Below, piece after piece: positions 1-7,929 of a DNA stretch of 64,000 nucleotides (within the stretch, counting starts at the first letter, position 1; every line of letters begins with the position of its first letter). Position numbers and translations under genes: made by a program. Source of the DNA: JBBDIM01 sp040880405. GTDB taxonomy: Bacteria; Planctomycetota; Planctomycetia; Pirellulales; Pirellulaceae. The stretch is taken from the NCBI GenBank assembly GCA_040880405.1, contig JBBDIM010000063.1:62001-126000 (forward strand). The letters are read 5' to 3'. The notes beneath the pieces are model-generated. The model saw only the letters and a program-made list of their open reading frames with translations, was not told where the DNA came from and made no database searches.

Positions 1-880
1 TTTCGGTCACGCAAATCGGACCGGCACCCGGGCCGCCGCCGCCGTGAGGTCCGCTAAAGGTCTTGTGCGGATTGAAGTGCATCATGTCCGCCCCGAAGTC
101 ACCCGGCCGCGCGATCCCTAAAATAGCGTTCATGTTGGCCCCATCCAGATAGACCAGCCCGCCTCGCTCGTGGACCGCATCGGCGATCTCCCGCATCTGA
201 CTCTCGAACAGCCCCAGCGTGCTGGGGTTGGTGATCATCAATACGGCGATGTCGTCGTTCAGCTTCGCGCGGAAGTCGTCCATATCGACCGCTCCGGCTT
301 TCGTGCTTTTGATGCTGATCGCTTTGAAGCCAGCCATGTGCGCGCTGGCCGGATTGGTACCGTGGGCACTGTCGGGGGCCAGCACGACGGTTCGCTTTTC
401 GCCGATCGAGCGGAAGTAGGCCGAGGCGGCCATTAAGGCAGTCAGTTCGCCATGGGCCCCGGCGGCTGGTTGCAGCGAAACGGCTGGTAGGCCGGAAATC
501 TCCGCCAGAAACTCCTGCAATTCAAACAGAAGTTGGAGCATCCCCTGCATCGTTTCCGCTGGTTGGTAGGGATGCAGATCGACGATCCCCGACAGACCGG
601 CGAGTCGCTCATTCCGCTTGGGGTTGTACTTCATGGTACAGGAGCCTAGCGGATAGAAATGGGTATCGACCGACATGTTCTTGGTCGACAGATTGGTGAA
701 GTGGCGGACCACTTCCCCCTCGGTCAATTCCGGCAACCGGGGTGGCTGTTCGGCGAGCGATTCCGCGGGAAACAAGTCGCCAAGCGGCGTTTCCGGAACG
801 TCACTCGAAGGCCACTGCACCGCCACTCGGCCAGGCTTGGAAAGTTCGGACAGCAGTTGGGTCGCTTGTTGGTTACGCAT
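1..880 (-). CDS. gcvPB: Glycine dehydrogenase (decarboxylating) subunit 2, partial (C-terminus outside window)
   Basis: This is the PLP-binding half of the two-subunit P protein of the glycine cleavage system. It decarboxylates glycine and passes the aminomethyl group to lipoylated GcvH. Translating the minus strand from ATG at 880 gives MRNQQATQLLSELSKPGR, then the family blocks FYPLGSCTMKYNP, LQPAAGAHGE, APDSAHGTNPASA and NPHKTFSGPHGGGGPG. The Lys in NPHKTFS is the expected PLP-Schiff-base lysine. About 293 codons are visible; the family is usually about 480-500 residues, so the C-terminus lies left of base 1. The start overlaps the stop of gcvPA by 8 bases (873-880), which suggests translational coupling. 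It is the last visible gene of the gcvT-H-PA-PB operon. Identification is secure. Confidence 0.96.
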   Translation of the reverse strand, partial: MRNQQATQLLSELSKPGRVAVQWPSSDVPETPLGDLFPAESLAEQPPRLPELTEGEVVRHFTNLSTKNMSVDTHFYPLGSCTMKYNPKRNERLAGLSGIVDLHPYQPAETMQGMLQLLFELQEFLAEISGLPAVSLQPAAGAHGELTALMAASAYFRSIGEKRTVVLAPDSAHGTNPASAHMAGFKAISIKSTKAGAVDMDDFRAKLNDDIAVLMITNPSTLGLFESQMREIADAVHERGGLVYLDGANMNAILGIARPGDFGADMMHFNPHKTFSGPHGGGGPGAGPICVTE

Positions 881-2240
881 GGATCGTCGCTCGCTGTGAA
901 TTGGTGATGGCCAGGGTCCGAACAAGGGCGTCGATTTCCTCTCGCGTCCGCTTCTCGGTAACGCAAACCAGCAGGCAGTCGTCAAGCTCCGGGTACCAGT
1001 TACCCAGCGGAATCCCGGCAAAAATGCCCGCCTCGCGAGCTTCTTCTAGCAACGCCGGCACTTGGTTATGCCGATCTCGCACAATGAATTCCTTGAAGAA
1101 CGAACCACCAAACGGCGTCTCGAATCGCTCCAGCGAAGTTAGTTCCGACTGAGCGTAATGGGCCTTCTGCGTGCAGAGGTTGGCACACTGCCGCAGCCCG
1201 CCAGGGCCGAGCAGTGAGAGATAGATGGTGGCCCGCAGTGCGAATAACCCTTGGTTGGTGCAGATGTTGCTGGTCGCCTTTTCCCGCCGAATATGCTGCT
1301 CCCGTGTCTGCAGGGTCAGCACCCAGCAGCGGTTCCCGCGACGATCGACCGTCTCACCGGCGATCCGGCCCGGCAAGCGTCGGACAAACGCTTCGCGGCA
1401 AGCCATGATTCCCAGGTAAGGGCCGCCATATTGCATCGGTGAGCCAAGCGATTGCCCTTCCGCCACCGCGATATCGACCCCCATATCGCCGGGGCGTCGA
1501 AGCAGCCCGAGGCTGATCGGGTCGAACGACTGGATGACCAATGCCTTTTGAGCGTGGGCCAGTTCGGCGATCTTGGCGACCTCTTCGACCGAGCCAAAGA
1601 AGTTGGGAGACTGCACCACCACGCAGGCCGTTTGGTCGGTGATCGCCTTGTCGACTTCGGCCAAATCCGCAGTTCCGTCAGGGCAGGGGACCTCGACGAT
1701 TTCGATTCCCAGGTCATCAAAGTACGTGTGTAAGATTTGCCGCGACTCCGGATGCACCGTTCCTAGCACGACGACCCGTTGACCATGCTTAACCGAGTTC
1801 AGGGCCATAATGACCCCCTCGGCAATGGCGCTGCCGCCGTCGTACAGGCTGGCGTTGGAGACATCCAATCCGGTCAGCTCGCAGATCAACGTCTGGTACT
1901 CGAACATCGCCTGCAAGTTCCCCTGGGAAACTTCCGGCTGATAGGGTGTGTACGAAGTGAAAAACTCACCTCGGGAGGCGATCGCATCGACCGCGGCGGG
2001 AATGAAGTGATCGTAGCTGCCGCCACCCAAGAAGCAGGTATGCGTCGCTGGCGAGGCGTTCTTCGCGGCCAAACGCTGCATGTGATGCGTGAGCTGCATC
2101 TCGCCTTGCATGGGAGGCAAATCCAGGGGCCGCGACATCCGCAGCGACTCCGGAATTTGCGTGAACAACTCGTCGATCGAGGCCGCGCCGATCGCACTGA
2201 GCATCTCTTGCTGGTCTTGCGGCGTATTGTACAAGTACAT
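873..2240 (-). CDS. gcvPA: Glycine dehydrogenase (decarboxylating) subunit 1
   Basis: This is the N-terminal-half subunit of the split P protein (455 aa, the normal length of about 450). It forms a heterotetramer with GcvPB and shapes the glycine and PLP site. Recognisable stretches are YLYNTPQDQQEML at the N-terminus, FLGGGSYDHFIPA, TPYQPEVSQGNLQAMFEYQT and LYDGGSAIAEG, and near the C-terminus FGGSFFKEF. Lys is not needed here because the PLP lysine is in GcvPB. The start is ATG at 2240, 46 bases after the gcvH stop, and the stop overlaps the gcvPB start. The split form is usual in planctomycetes, Gram-positives and archaea. Nothing is broken or odd. Confidence 0.96.
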   Translation of the reverse strand: MYLYNTPQDQQEMLSAIGAASIDELFTQIPESLRMSRPLDLPPMQGEMQLTHHMQRLAAKNASPATHTCFLGGGSYDHFIPAAVDAIASRGEFFTSYTPYQPEVSQGNLQAMFEYQTLICELTGLDVSNASLYDGGSAIAEGVIMALNSVKHGQRVVVLGTVHPESRQILHTYFDDLGIEIVEVPCPDGTADLAEVDKAITDQTACVVVQSPNFFGSVEEVAKIAELAHAQKALVIQSFDPISLGLLRRPGDMGVDIAVAEGQSLGSPMQYGGPYLGIMACREAFVRRLPGRIAGETVDRRGNRCWVLTLQTREQHIRREKATSNICTNQGLFALRATIYLSLLGPGGLRQCANLCTQKAHYAQSELTSLERFETPFGGSFFKEFIVRDRHNQVPALLEEAREAGIFAGIPLGNWYPELDDCLLVCVTEKRTREEIDALVRTLAITNSQRATIHA

Positions 2241-2286
2241 AGGCGTTTGGATCCTGAGTCAAACTTTCAAAACGAGCAAGAGGCGG

Positions 2287-2682
2287 TTAGCCCTCTTCGG
2301 CGCACAACTTGTCGTAACCCGCCTTATCCATCAATTCACTGAGGGAGCTGTCGTCGGTGATTTTCAGCTTCGCGATCCAGCCACCGGCGTAGGCGTCGTC
2401 GTGCAGAGAATCAAGGTTATCCGGCAAATCGGAGTGAACTTCGATTACCTCGCCCGTCACTGGGCTATAGATATCACTGACCGACTTGATCGATTCGATC
2501 TCACCCAGGGGTTCCCCGGCGGTCACGGTCTTACCCACCTCAGGCAGTTCCAAGTGGGCCAGGTCCTTGAGGGCCTCAATCGCGAAGGCGCTGATCCCCA
2601 TGGTAGCGATCTTTTGGCCGTTCACTTCTTCCACATGCACCCACTCATGGGTCTTGGCGTACAGCAAATTTTCCGGACTCAC
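2287..2682 (-). CDS. gcvH: Glycine cleavage system H protein
   Basis: This lipoyl carrier protein shuttles the aminomethyl group between the P protein, T protein and lipoamide dehydrogenase. The lipoylation motif ESIKSVSD is present, with the lysine at residue 66 of a 131-residue protein, matching the family position. The frame is open to a GTG at 2718, but I choose the internal GTG at 2682. A clear AGGAG lies 9 bases upstream of it, and the resulting N-terminus MSPENLLYAKTHEW begins exactly where the family begins. The longer form would add 12 unusual residues. It sits 107 bases after gcvT and 46 before gcvPA in the same direction. Confidence 0.95.
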   Translation of the reverse strand: MSPENLLYAKTHEWVHVEEVNGQKIATMGISAFAIEALKDLAHLELPEVGKTVTAGEPLGEIESIKSVSDIYSPVTGEVIEVHSDLPDNLDSLHDDAYAGGWIAKLKITDDSSLSELMDKAGYDKLCAEEG

Positions 2683-2691
2683 GTCGTCAAA

Positions 2692-2697
2692 CTCCTC
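2692..2697 (-). promoter_or_regulatory. Shine-Dalgarno site that fixes the gcvH start
   Basis: GAGGAG on the minus strand lies 9 bases before the GTG at 2682-2680. It lies inside the longer open frame, so it argues for the internal GTG rather than the GTG at 2718. Confidence 0.7.
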
Positions 2698-2789
2698 GGA
2701 TTGAAGTGTTCCCGACACCCTGACGGCGCGGTTGGTTTCAGTATCAGGTAAATGATTACAGTGATGGACCCGTTCTCGCGGCTGCCCAG

Positions 2790-3896
2790 TTAACGCTTGT
2801 AAAAGGGGAGCTCGACCACCTTCGCGGGAAACAGCTTGCCCCGCAGGTCGACTTCCAGGGAAGTTCCCACCGTCGCGTACTGGGGAGGAACGTACCCCAT
2901 TGCGATTGGGCAGTCGAGCGTGGGAGAAAACGTACCGCTGGTCACCTCGCCGACCGCCCGGCCCTCGGCGATGATCGGATAGTGCTCCCGCGGAACGCGG
3001 CGACCCTCCATTTGCAGGCCGACACGGCGGGGCAAATCGGCTTGGCCCTTCGCCTTCTCAATCGCCTCGCTGCCTAGAAACTCGCGACCTGCCGACACGG
3101 CGAACTCCAGCCCAGCCTGAATCGGATTGATCTCTTCCGACAGTTCATGACCGTAAAGCGGCATGGCCGCCTCCAGTCGCAACGTGTCCCGAGCCCCCAG
3201 GCCGACCGCCATCCCTTGAACTTTCGCGGCCGCATCGGCCAAACGCTGCCAAAGCGGCGTGGCATGTTCGGCGGCGATCGTGATTTCGCAGCCATCCTCG
3301 CCCGTGTACCCGGTCCTGCTAATCAGTGCCGGTTGGCCATCGACGGTCAAATTTTGACCACTGTAATTGGGAAAGTCGGCCAAGGTCGCCCCGGTAACCT
3401 GTTCCTGGGCGATTTCCAGGGCCTTGGGACCTTGCACCGCGATCATCGCGGTTTCCAGGGTTCGGTCGGTGAACTCAACCCCGCTAGAAGGAATGTACTT
3501 TTGAATCCACGCGGCGATTTTCGTCCGGTTCCCTGCGTTGACTACCAGCCAAAAATAAGGCGTTCCATCCTCTTCCGCTAAACGATAGATCAGGACGTCA
3601 TCCAAGATCCCGCCATCCTCGCGGCAAATCACGCTGTAGCGAATCCGGCCCGGTTTGAGATTGTCGACGCGCCGCGTCAACAGCCGATTCAGAAAGCCCT
3701 CGGCCTCTGGGCCATCGAACCGGAACCGAGCCATGTGCGACACGTCAAACAGCCCCACCGCGGTGCGAGTCGCACGATGTTCCTCGACGATGGAGTTGTA
3801 CTGGACCGGCATCGACCACCCGGTGAAATCGACCATCCGTCCACCTGCCGCAACGTGCCAATCGTGGAGAGGGGTTTTCGCGAGATCCAAGCTCAT
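2790..3896 (-). CDS. gcvT: Glycine cleavage system T protein (aminomethyltransferase)
   Basis: It transfers the methylene group from aminomethyl-lipoyl GcvH to tetrahydrofolate, releasing ammonia. The protein is 368 aa, the usual length, and starts MSLDLAKTPLHDWHVAAGG at ATG 3896. The preceding 87 open codons look non-coding. Family signatures seen are MVDFTGWSMPVQY, GLFDVSHMARF, RTGYTGEDGCEI, LGARDTLRLEA and, near the C-terminus, GEVTSGTFSPTL. The aspartate of the last-but-one substrate-binding block and the YTGEDG loop are intact. It is the first gene of a four-gene operon (T, H, PA, PB) transcribed leftwards. The divergent gap to the next gene, over 600 bases, must hold its promoter. I saw no glycine riboswitch in that gap. 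Confidence 0.96.
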   Translation of the reverse strand: MSLDLAKTPLHDWHVAAGGRMVDFTGWSMPVQYNSIVEEHRATRTAVGLFDVSHMARFRFDGPEAEGFLNRLLTRRVDNLKPGRIRYSVICREDGGILDDVLIYRLAEEDGTPYFWLVVNAGNRTKIAAWIQKYIPSSGVEFTDRTLETAMIAVQGPKALEIAQEQVTGATLADFPNYSGQNLTVDGQPALISRTGYTGEDGCEITIAAEHATPLWQRLADAAAKVQGMAVGLGARDTLRLEAAMPLYGHELSEEINPIQAGLEFAVSAGREFLGSEAIEKAKGQADLPRRVGLQMEGRRVPREHYPIIAEGRAVGEVTSGTFSPTLDCPIAMGYVPPQYATVGTSLEVDLRGKLFPAKVVELPFYKR

Positions 3897-4426
3897 CCGT
3901 CTTCCGTTATATAGGTTAAGGCTCGCGGCCGACCACTTAGGTTCCGATAACGTCCGCCCATTAGGGCGTGACTGGAAACCTGGAGCCCTTATTAACTGGC
4001 GTTTGCAGTAACTGGGGCCCTGGAGGGGCGGTGCGTTTGCTTTACTCTCGCGCGGCATTGGCGTAGGTCGCAAGTTCCCAAAATAATAGGAGCAAGCGAA
4101 CCGGCGGCGGGTCGTTTTCAAGGGGCTACCCTGGTCGACCCTGAGGTGAGATGCCAATGAAGCGAGAAAAACTTCAATCAGCCTCGATTGTAGCGGATGA
4201 CCCGCACCGTACCAGGGGCGGAATCGGCGTGAAACGGCTCTGGTATCGCGATGCGGGAATCCCTAAACTCCGCCGAACGTAGCGGTGAATCGTTATCCCC
4301 AAATGAATGCCAACTGCCCAAAATATGTGCAACTTTGACGGCAAAAGGCTATTCGCAACTCCCCCCACGTGTCAAAATGCCTGAAAATATGGGGCTGGCA
4401 AACCTTACGGTGTTCATCCGGCAAGG
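3897..4426. other. Divergent intergenic region between gcvT and the ATP-grasp operon
   Basis: There is no convincing gene here. The open frames on both strands have no recognisable protein and weak starts. I looked for glycine-riboswitch core sequences on the minus strand and did not find them. It should contain the gcvT promoter, but I cannot place it. Confidence 0.5.
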
Positions 4427-4443
4427 TTGGCACGGAATCTGCG
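4427..4443 (+). promoter_or_regulatory. Sigma-54 (RpoN) promoter, -24/-12 element
   Basis: The bases read TTGGCACG-GAAT-CTGCG. The invariant GG (4429-4430) and GC (4441-4442) are separated by exactly 10 bases, and TGGCACG matches the -24 consensus fully; the -12 block CTGC has one mismatch to TTGC. The predicted transcription start is near 4454, which is 54 bases before the preferred start of the ATP-grasp gene. No other equally good match was noticed in the intergenic regions of the window. An NtrC-type activator with GAFTGA is encoded at 62365-63756, but a link is only inference. Confidence 0.6.
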
Positions 4444-4507
4444 GATAGCGGCCCGTTAGCCAAACTTGATGCCACCGAAGCTCCTCCGCGACGGAAAATT
4501 ACGCTCC

Positions 4508-6007
4508 ATGAATGCCACCCAAGCGCAAAGCCAGGCCCTTTCCAACATCGACGTGGACGATTCGTCCGAAAGCTACGATGTCGGAAAGTTTTACGATGAG
4601 ATGTTCCAGGACGGCCCCGAACCTCGGCCCGGATGCGAACTGCTTTACGAGCGGGTTTGCAGCATCACCGCGAGTGACCTCAAAAAGCGGAAGATGGCGG
4701 CCGAACGCTCGATGCTCCGCCTGGGCATCACGTTCAACGTGTACGGTGCCAAGGAAGGGACCGAACGGATCATCCCGTTTGATATCCTCCCCCGAATCGT
4801 CGGCTCGGAAGAGTGGAATTGGATCTCCGAGGGGCTCAAGCAGCGGATCACCGCACTCAACCTGTTTATTGACGACATCTACCACGACCAAAAAATCCTT
4901 CGTGATGGCGTGATCCCCGCGGACATGGTTCGCTCCGCCGATTCCTTCCGCAAACAGTGCATCGGGCTCAATCCGCCTAAGGGGATCTGGTGCCATATTA
5001 CGGGAACCGACCTCGTCCGGGATGACAGCGGTCAGTTTTACGTGCTGGAAGATAACCTACGTTGCCCTTCCGGCGTGTCGTATGTTCTGCAGAATCGCCA
5101 GTTGATGAAACAGACCTTCCCGGATCTGTTTGAGTCGCTGCATATCCGGCCGGTTGACGACTACTGTAGCCAATTGTTGGCCGCCCTGAATTTCCTCGCG
5201 GAAGACCATTCCGACACACCGACCGTGGGCGTGTTGACCCCCGGGGTGTTCAACTCCGCTTACTTCGAGCACTCGTTCCTCGCCCAGCAAATGGGGGTCG
5301 ATTTGGTCGAAGGACGCGATTTGGTGGTGCAGGACAACCATGTCTACATGCGGACCACCAAGGGACTTCGTCGGATCGACGTGCTGTACCGTAGAATCGA
5401 CGACGATTTCATCGACCCGCAAGTCTTCCGGGAAGATTCGATGCTGGGTGTCCCCGGCTTAATGGACGCCTACCAAAGCGGTAACGTGGCGATGGCCAAC
5501 GCCCCTGGGACCGGCATCGCCGACGACAAAGTGATTTACGCCTATGTGCCGGAAATCATCAAATACTATCTGGGACAAGACCCCATCCTGCCGAATGTCC
5601 CGACCTATGTCTGCTGGGACAAAAAACAGCGGGATAAGGTGCTGCAAAACTTGGACACCATGGTCGTCAAACCGGCGAACGAGTCGGGTGGTTACGGCAT
5701 GTTGATCGGTCCCTGCTCGACCGCTGAAGAACGAGAAAAGTTCGCCGGACTGATCAAGGCGAATCCTCGCAACTACATTGCCCAGCCAACATTAAACCTC
5801 TCCCGGGCCCCGGTGATTGTCGAGGACCGGTTGGAGGGGCGACATGTCGATCTGCGACCGTTCATTGTGTACGGCAGAGACATTTATGTGCTTCCGGGTG
5901 GCCTGACGCGCGTCGCTTTACAGAAGGGTTCGCTTGTGGTGAACTCTTCCCAAGGTGGCGGTAGCAAGGATACTTGGGTGGTTCAGCGGGAGACGGGTGG
6001 ATGCTAA
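4508..6007 (+). CDS. Circularly permuted type 2 ATP-grasp protein (COG2308)
   Basis: This is a predicted ATP-dependent carboxylate-amine ligase (DUF404/DUF407 region) of about 499 aa. The family resembles glutathionylspermidine synthetase and is proposed to make an uncharacterised peptide or amide. Seen in the sequence are YDVGKFYDEMF at the N-terminus, LEDNLRCPSGVSYVL, the permuted ATP-binding loop VVKPANESGGYGMLIGP (about residues 388-404) and GRHVDLRPFIVYG, followed by YVLPGGLTRVAL. I prefer ATG 4508 (MNATQAQSQ); ATG 4469 would add 13 residues (MPPKLLRDGKLRS) and cannot be excluded. The stop overlaps the alpha-E gene start by 7 bases (6001-6007). The operon lies directly behind the sigma-54 promoter match. 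Substrate unknown. Confidence 0.92.
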   Translation: MNATQAQSQALSNIDVDDSSESYDVGKFYDEMFQDGPEPRPGCELLYERVCSITASDLKKRKMAAERSMLRLGITFNVYGAKEGTERIIPFDILPRIVGSEEWNWISEGLKQRITALNLFIDDIYHDQKILRDGVIPADMVRSADSFRKQCIGLNPPKGIWCHITGTDLVRDDSGQFYVLEDNLRCPSGVSYVLQNRQLMKQTFPDLFESLHIRPVDDYCSQLLAALNFLAEDHSDTPTVGVLTPGVFNSAYFEHSFLAQQMGVDLVEGRDLVVQDNHVYMRTTKGLRRIDVLYRRIDDDFIDPQVFREDSMLGVPGLMDAYQSGNVAMANAPGTGIADDKVIYAYVPEIIKYYLGQDPILPNVPTYVCWDKKQRDKVLQNLDTMVVKPANESGGYGMLIGPCSTAEEREKFAGLIKANPRNYIAQPTLNLSRAPVIVEDRLEGRHVDLRPFIVYGRDIYVLPGGLTRVALQKGSLVVNSSQGGGSKDTWVVQRETGGC

Positions 6008-6963
6008 GTCGTGTTGCGAATTCAATTTTCTGGATGAGCCGGTATGTGGAACGGGCCGAGAATGTGGCACGGTTTATCTCGGTAAATCTCAACCTTAGCA
6101 TGGATGTCTCGTCCGAGGGACGGCAACAGTGGATGCCGCTGGTCACGACCACCGGTGACGTAGAACTATTCGCCGAACGATACGACGCCCCCTCCAAACG
6201 GAACGTCCTTCAGTTTTTGACGCTCGACCGGGGCAATCCCAATTCGATTTTGTCCTGCCTGATCGCGGCGCGGGAAAATGCGCGGAGCATTCGCGAGATC
6301 ATCTCGGCCGAGATGTGGGAACACATCAATCGGTTTTATCTGCTGGTGCGGGATGTCGGCAGCGTGGAAGCGATCCTGGACGACATGCACGACTTCTTCG
6401 AGAACGTGCGGTTCTTCGGACAGCACTTCATGGGTGTTTCGGATGCGACGATGACCCATGGCGAGGGTTGGCATTTCTCACAGCTTGCGCGATTCATCGA
6501 ACGAGCCGACAAGACCTCTCGCATCCTCGACGTGAAATACTACATCCTGCTGCCCAGCGTGAACCATGTCGGCTCACCGTTTGATGAACTCCAGTGGTCC
6601 GCCCTGTTGCGGTCTGCCAGCGCTTACGAGATGTACCGACAACGATTCGGCCGGATCGCCCCGGCGGATGTAGTCGACTTCCTGCTGCTTGAGCGCGAGT
6701 TTCCCCGCGCGGTGCTGCACTGCCTGACCCGGGCCAACGACTCGCTCCATGCGATTAACGGCTCCGATCCCTCCGGCTTCAGCAATCTGCCGGAACAGCG
6801 GCTCGGCCAGCTAAGGGCCGAGCTCGCGTTCACCAGCGCCAGCGACATCATCGACCGCGGGCTGCACGAATATGTCGACGCGTTACAGCGCCGCTTGAAT
6901 TTGGTTGGAGAAGCGGTGAGCACCACCTTCTTCGGTGAGCTGAGCGGAAAAGTGGCGTCTTAA
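6001..6963 (+). CDS. Alpha-E domain protein (COG2307, DUF403)
   Basis: This all-helical protein of 320 aa, the normal family size, is nearly always paired with the circularly permuted ATP-grasp protein and presumed to be its partner subunit. It begins MLSRVANSIFWMSRYVERAENVARF, the diagnostic N-terminus with its W-M-x-R-Y-x-E-R-A-E core. Later come RENARSIREIISAEMWEHIN and a second E-R-A-D repeat (FIERADKTSRILDVKY), which are also characteristic. The ATG at 6001 overlaps the previous stop (ATGCTAA), so translation is probably coupled. The gene ends 23 bases before the convergent transglutaminase gene. Biochemical function is unknown; the association is known from comparative genomics. Confidence 0.92.
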   Translation: MLSRVANSIFWMSRYVERAENVARFISVNLNLSMDVSSEGRQQWMPLVTTTGDVELFAERYDAPSKRNVLQFLTLDRGNPNSILSCLIAARENARSIREIISAEMWEHINRFYLLVRDVGSVEAILDDMHDFFENVRFFGQHFMGVSDATMTHGEGWHFSQLARFIERADKTSRILDVKYYILLPSVNHVGSPFDELQWSALLRSASAYEMYRQRFGRIAPADVVDFLLLEREFPRAVLHCLTRANDSLHAINGSDPSGFSNLPEQRLGQLRAELAFTSASDIIDRGLHEYVDALQRRLNLVGEAVSTTFFGELSGKVAS

Positions 6964-6986
6964 GGGCTGCCGGTGCCATGTAAAAC

Positions 6987-7874
6987 TTAAGGTTCCGCGG
7001 GTATCTCCAATGGCTCGACGTCCACCGACACGCTCATGACGTGTTGACCTCCGCCAATGACAAGCCCCTGAACGGGACACACATCGTCATAATCTCGTCC
7101 CCAGCCGGACGTGATGTGATCGATGGAGAGCAGCAGATCATTCGTGGGGTCGAAATCGACCCAGCCTAGTTCCTGCCCACAGTACGCCGCGAACCAAGCG
7201 TGAGAGGCGTCCGCACCCACCAGACGGGGCTTGCCGGGCGGTGGGTTCGTTCTGAGGTATCCACTGACATACCGCGCCGGAATGCCCAATGCTCGCAAAC
7301 AACCGATGCCGACATGGGCGAAATCCTGACAGACGCCGGCCCGCTTCTCGAACGCCTCCGACAAGGGCGTGTGGACCAAGGTGGCCGTGGGATCGTAGTT
7401 AAAGTCTTGATGGATCCGATGCATCAAGTCAGCCACCGCCTCACCGATGGGACGCCCCTCCAAGAAACTAGCGAGGGCGTACTCCCGCAACTCGGCCAGC
7501 AAGGGGACATGCCGCGAGGGGAACAGGTACTGATAGGTATCCAAATTCCACCGCGGCCGCGGAGCTTGAATCTCCCGGACCACTCTTTCCCAAGGGGGTG
7601 AGGCAATCGGCGGCTCAATCGCTTGCACCTCGATATGGCTATGGGCCGAGATCGTCACGCCCCGATGGGCGTGCGCAATCGCGAAGTAGCTCACCTGATT
7701 GCCAAAATAGTCGGGCCGAGAACTTATCTGTTTTGGGTCGGGATGGACCAATAACCTAAATTCCAGGACCTTTTGCCAGGGAAGATGGCGAGGTGCCAAG
7801 TGCACCAGATTACTGCACACCGGGGCCGGATCGGCGTATTGAAATTTGGTGGTGTGGGTAATGCGATATTGCAT
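6987..7874 (-). CDS. Transglutaminase-like cysteine protease family protein (COG1305)
   Basis: This 295-residue protein has an N-terminal beta domain (MQYRITHTTKFQYADPA, the bacterial transglutaminase-like N-terminal domain) and a papain-fold transglutaminase core. The catalytic triad is visible: Cys182 in GVCQDFAHVG, His225 in DASHAWFAAY and Asp242 in VDFDPTND. Members lacking a transamidation partner are usually regarded as peptidases or amidases. There is no signal peptide, so it is probably cytoplasmic. The start is ATG 7874; the 31 codons upstream in the same frame do not look like family sequence. It lies 55 bases downstream of the fused ATP-grasp/alpha-E gene on the same strand and is the last of that three-gene set. 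In such clusters it is thought to cleave or edit the ligase product (inference). Confidence 0.92.
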   Translation of the reverse strand: MQYRITHTTKFQYADPAPVCSNLVHLAPRHLPWQKVLEFRLLVHPDPKQISSRPDYFGNQVSYFAIAHAHRGVTISAHSHIEVQAIEPPIASPPWERVVREIQAPRPRWNLDTYQYLFPSRHVPLLAELREYALASFLEGRPIGEAVADLMHRIHQDFNYDPTATLVHTPLSEAFEKRAGVCQDFAHVGIGCLRALGIPARYVSGYLRTNPPPGKPRLVGADASHAWFAAYCGQELGWVDFDPTNDLLLSIDHITSGWGRDYDDVCPVQGLVIGGGQHVMSVSVDVEPLEIPAEP

Positions 7875-7929
7875 GGGCCTGGACTTTGCATGAGACGTGC
7901 ATGGGACGAAGTGGCGCTGCACGGGTGGT

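Noticed and set aside
3897..4300. Possible glycine riboswitch before gcvT
   Set aside because: I looked on the minus strand for the conserved core blocks of the glycine aptamer and found none in recognisable order.
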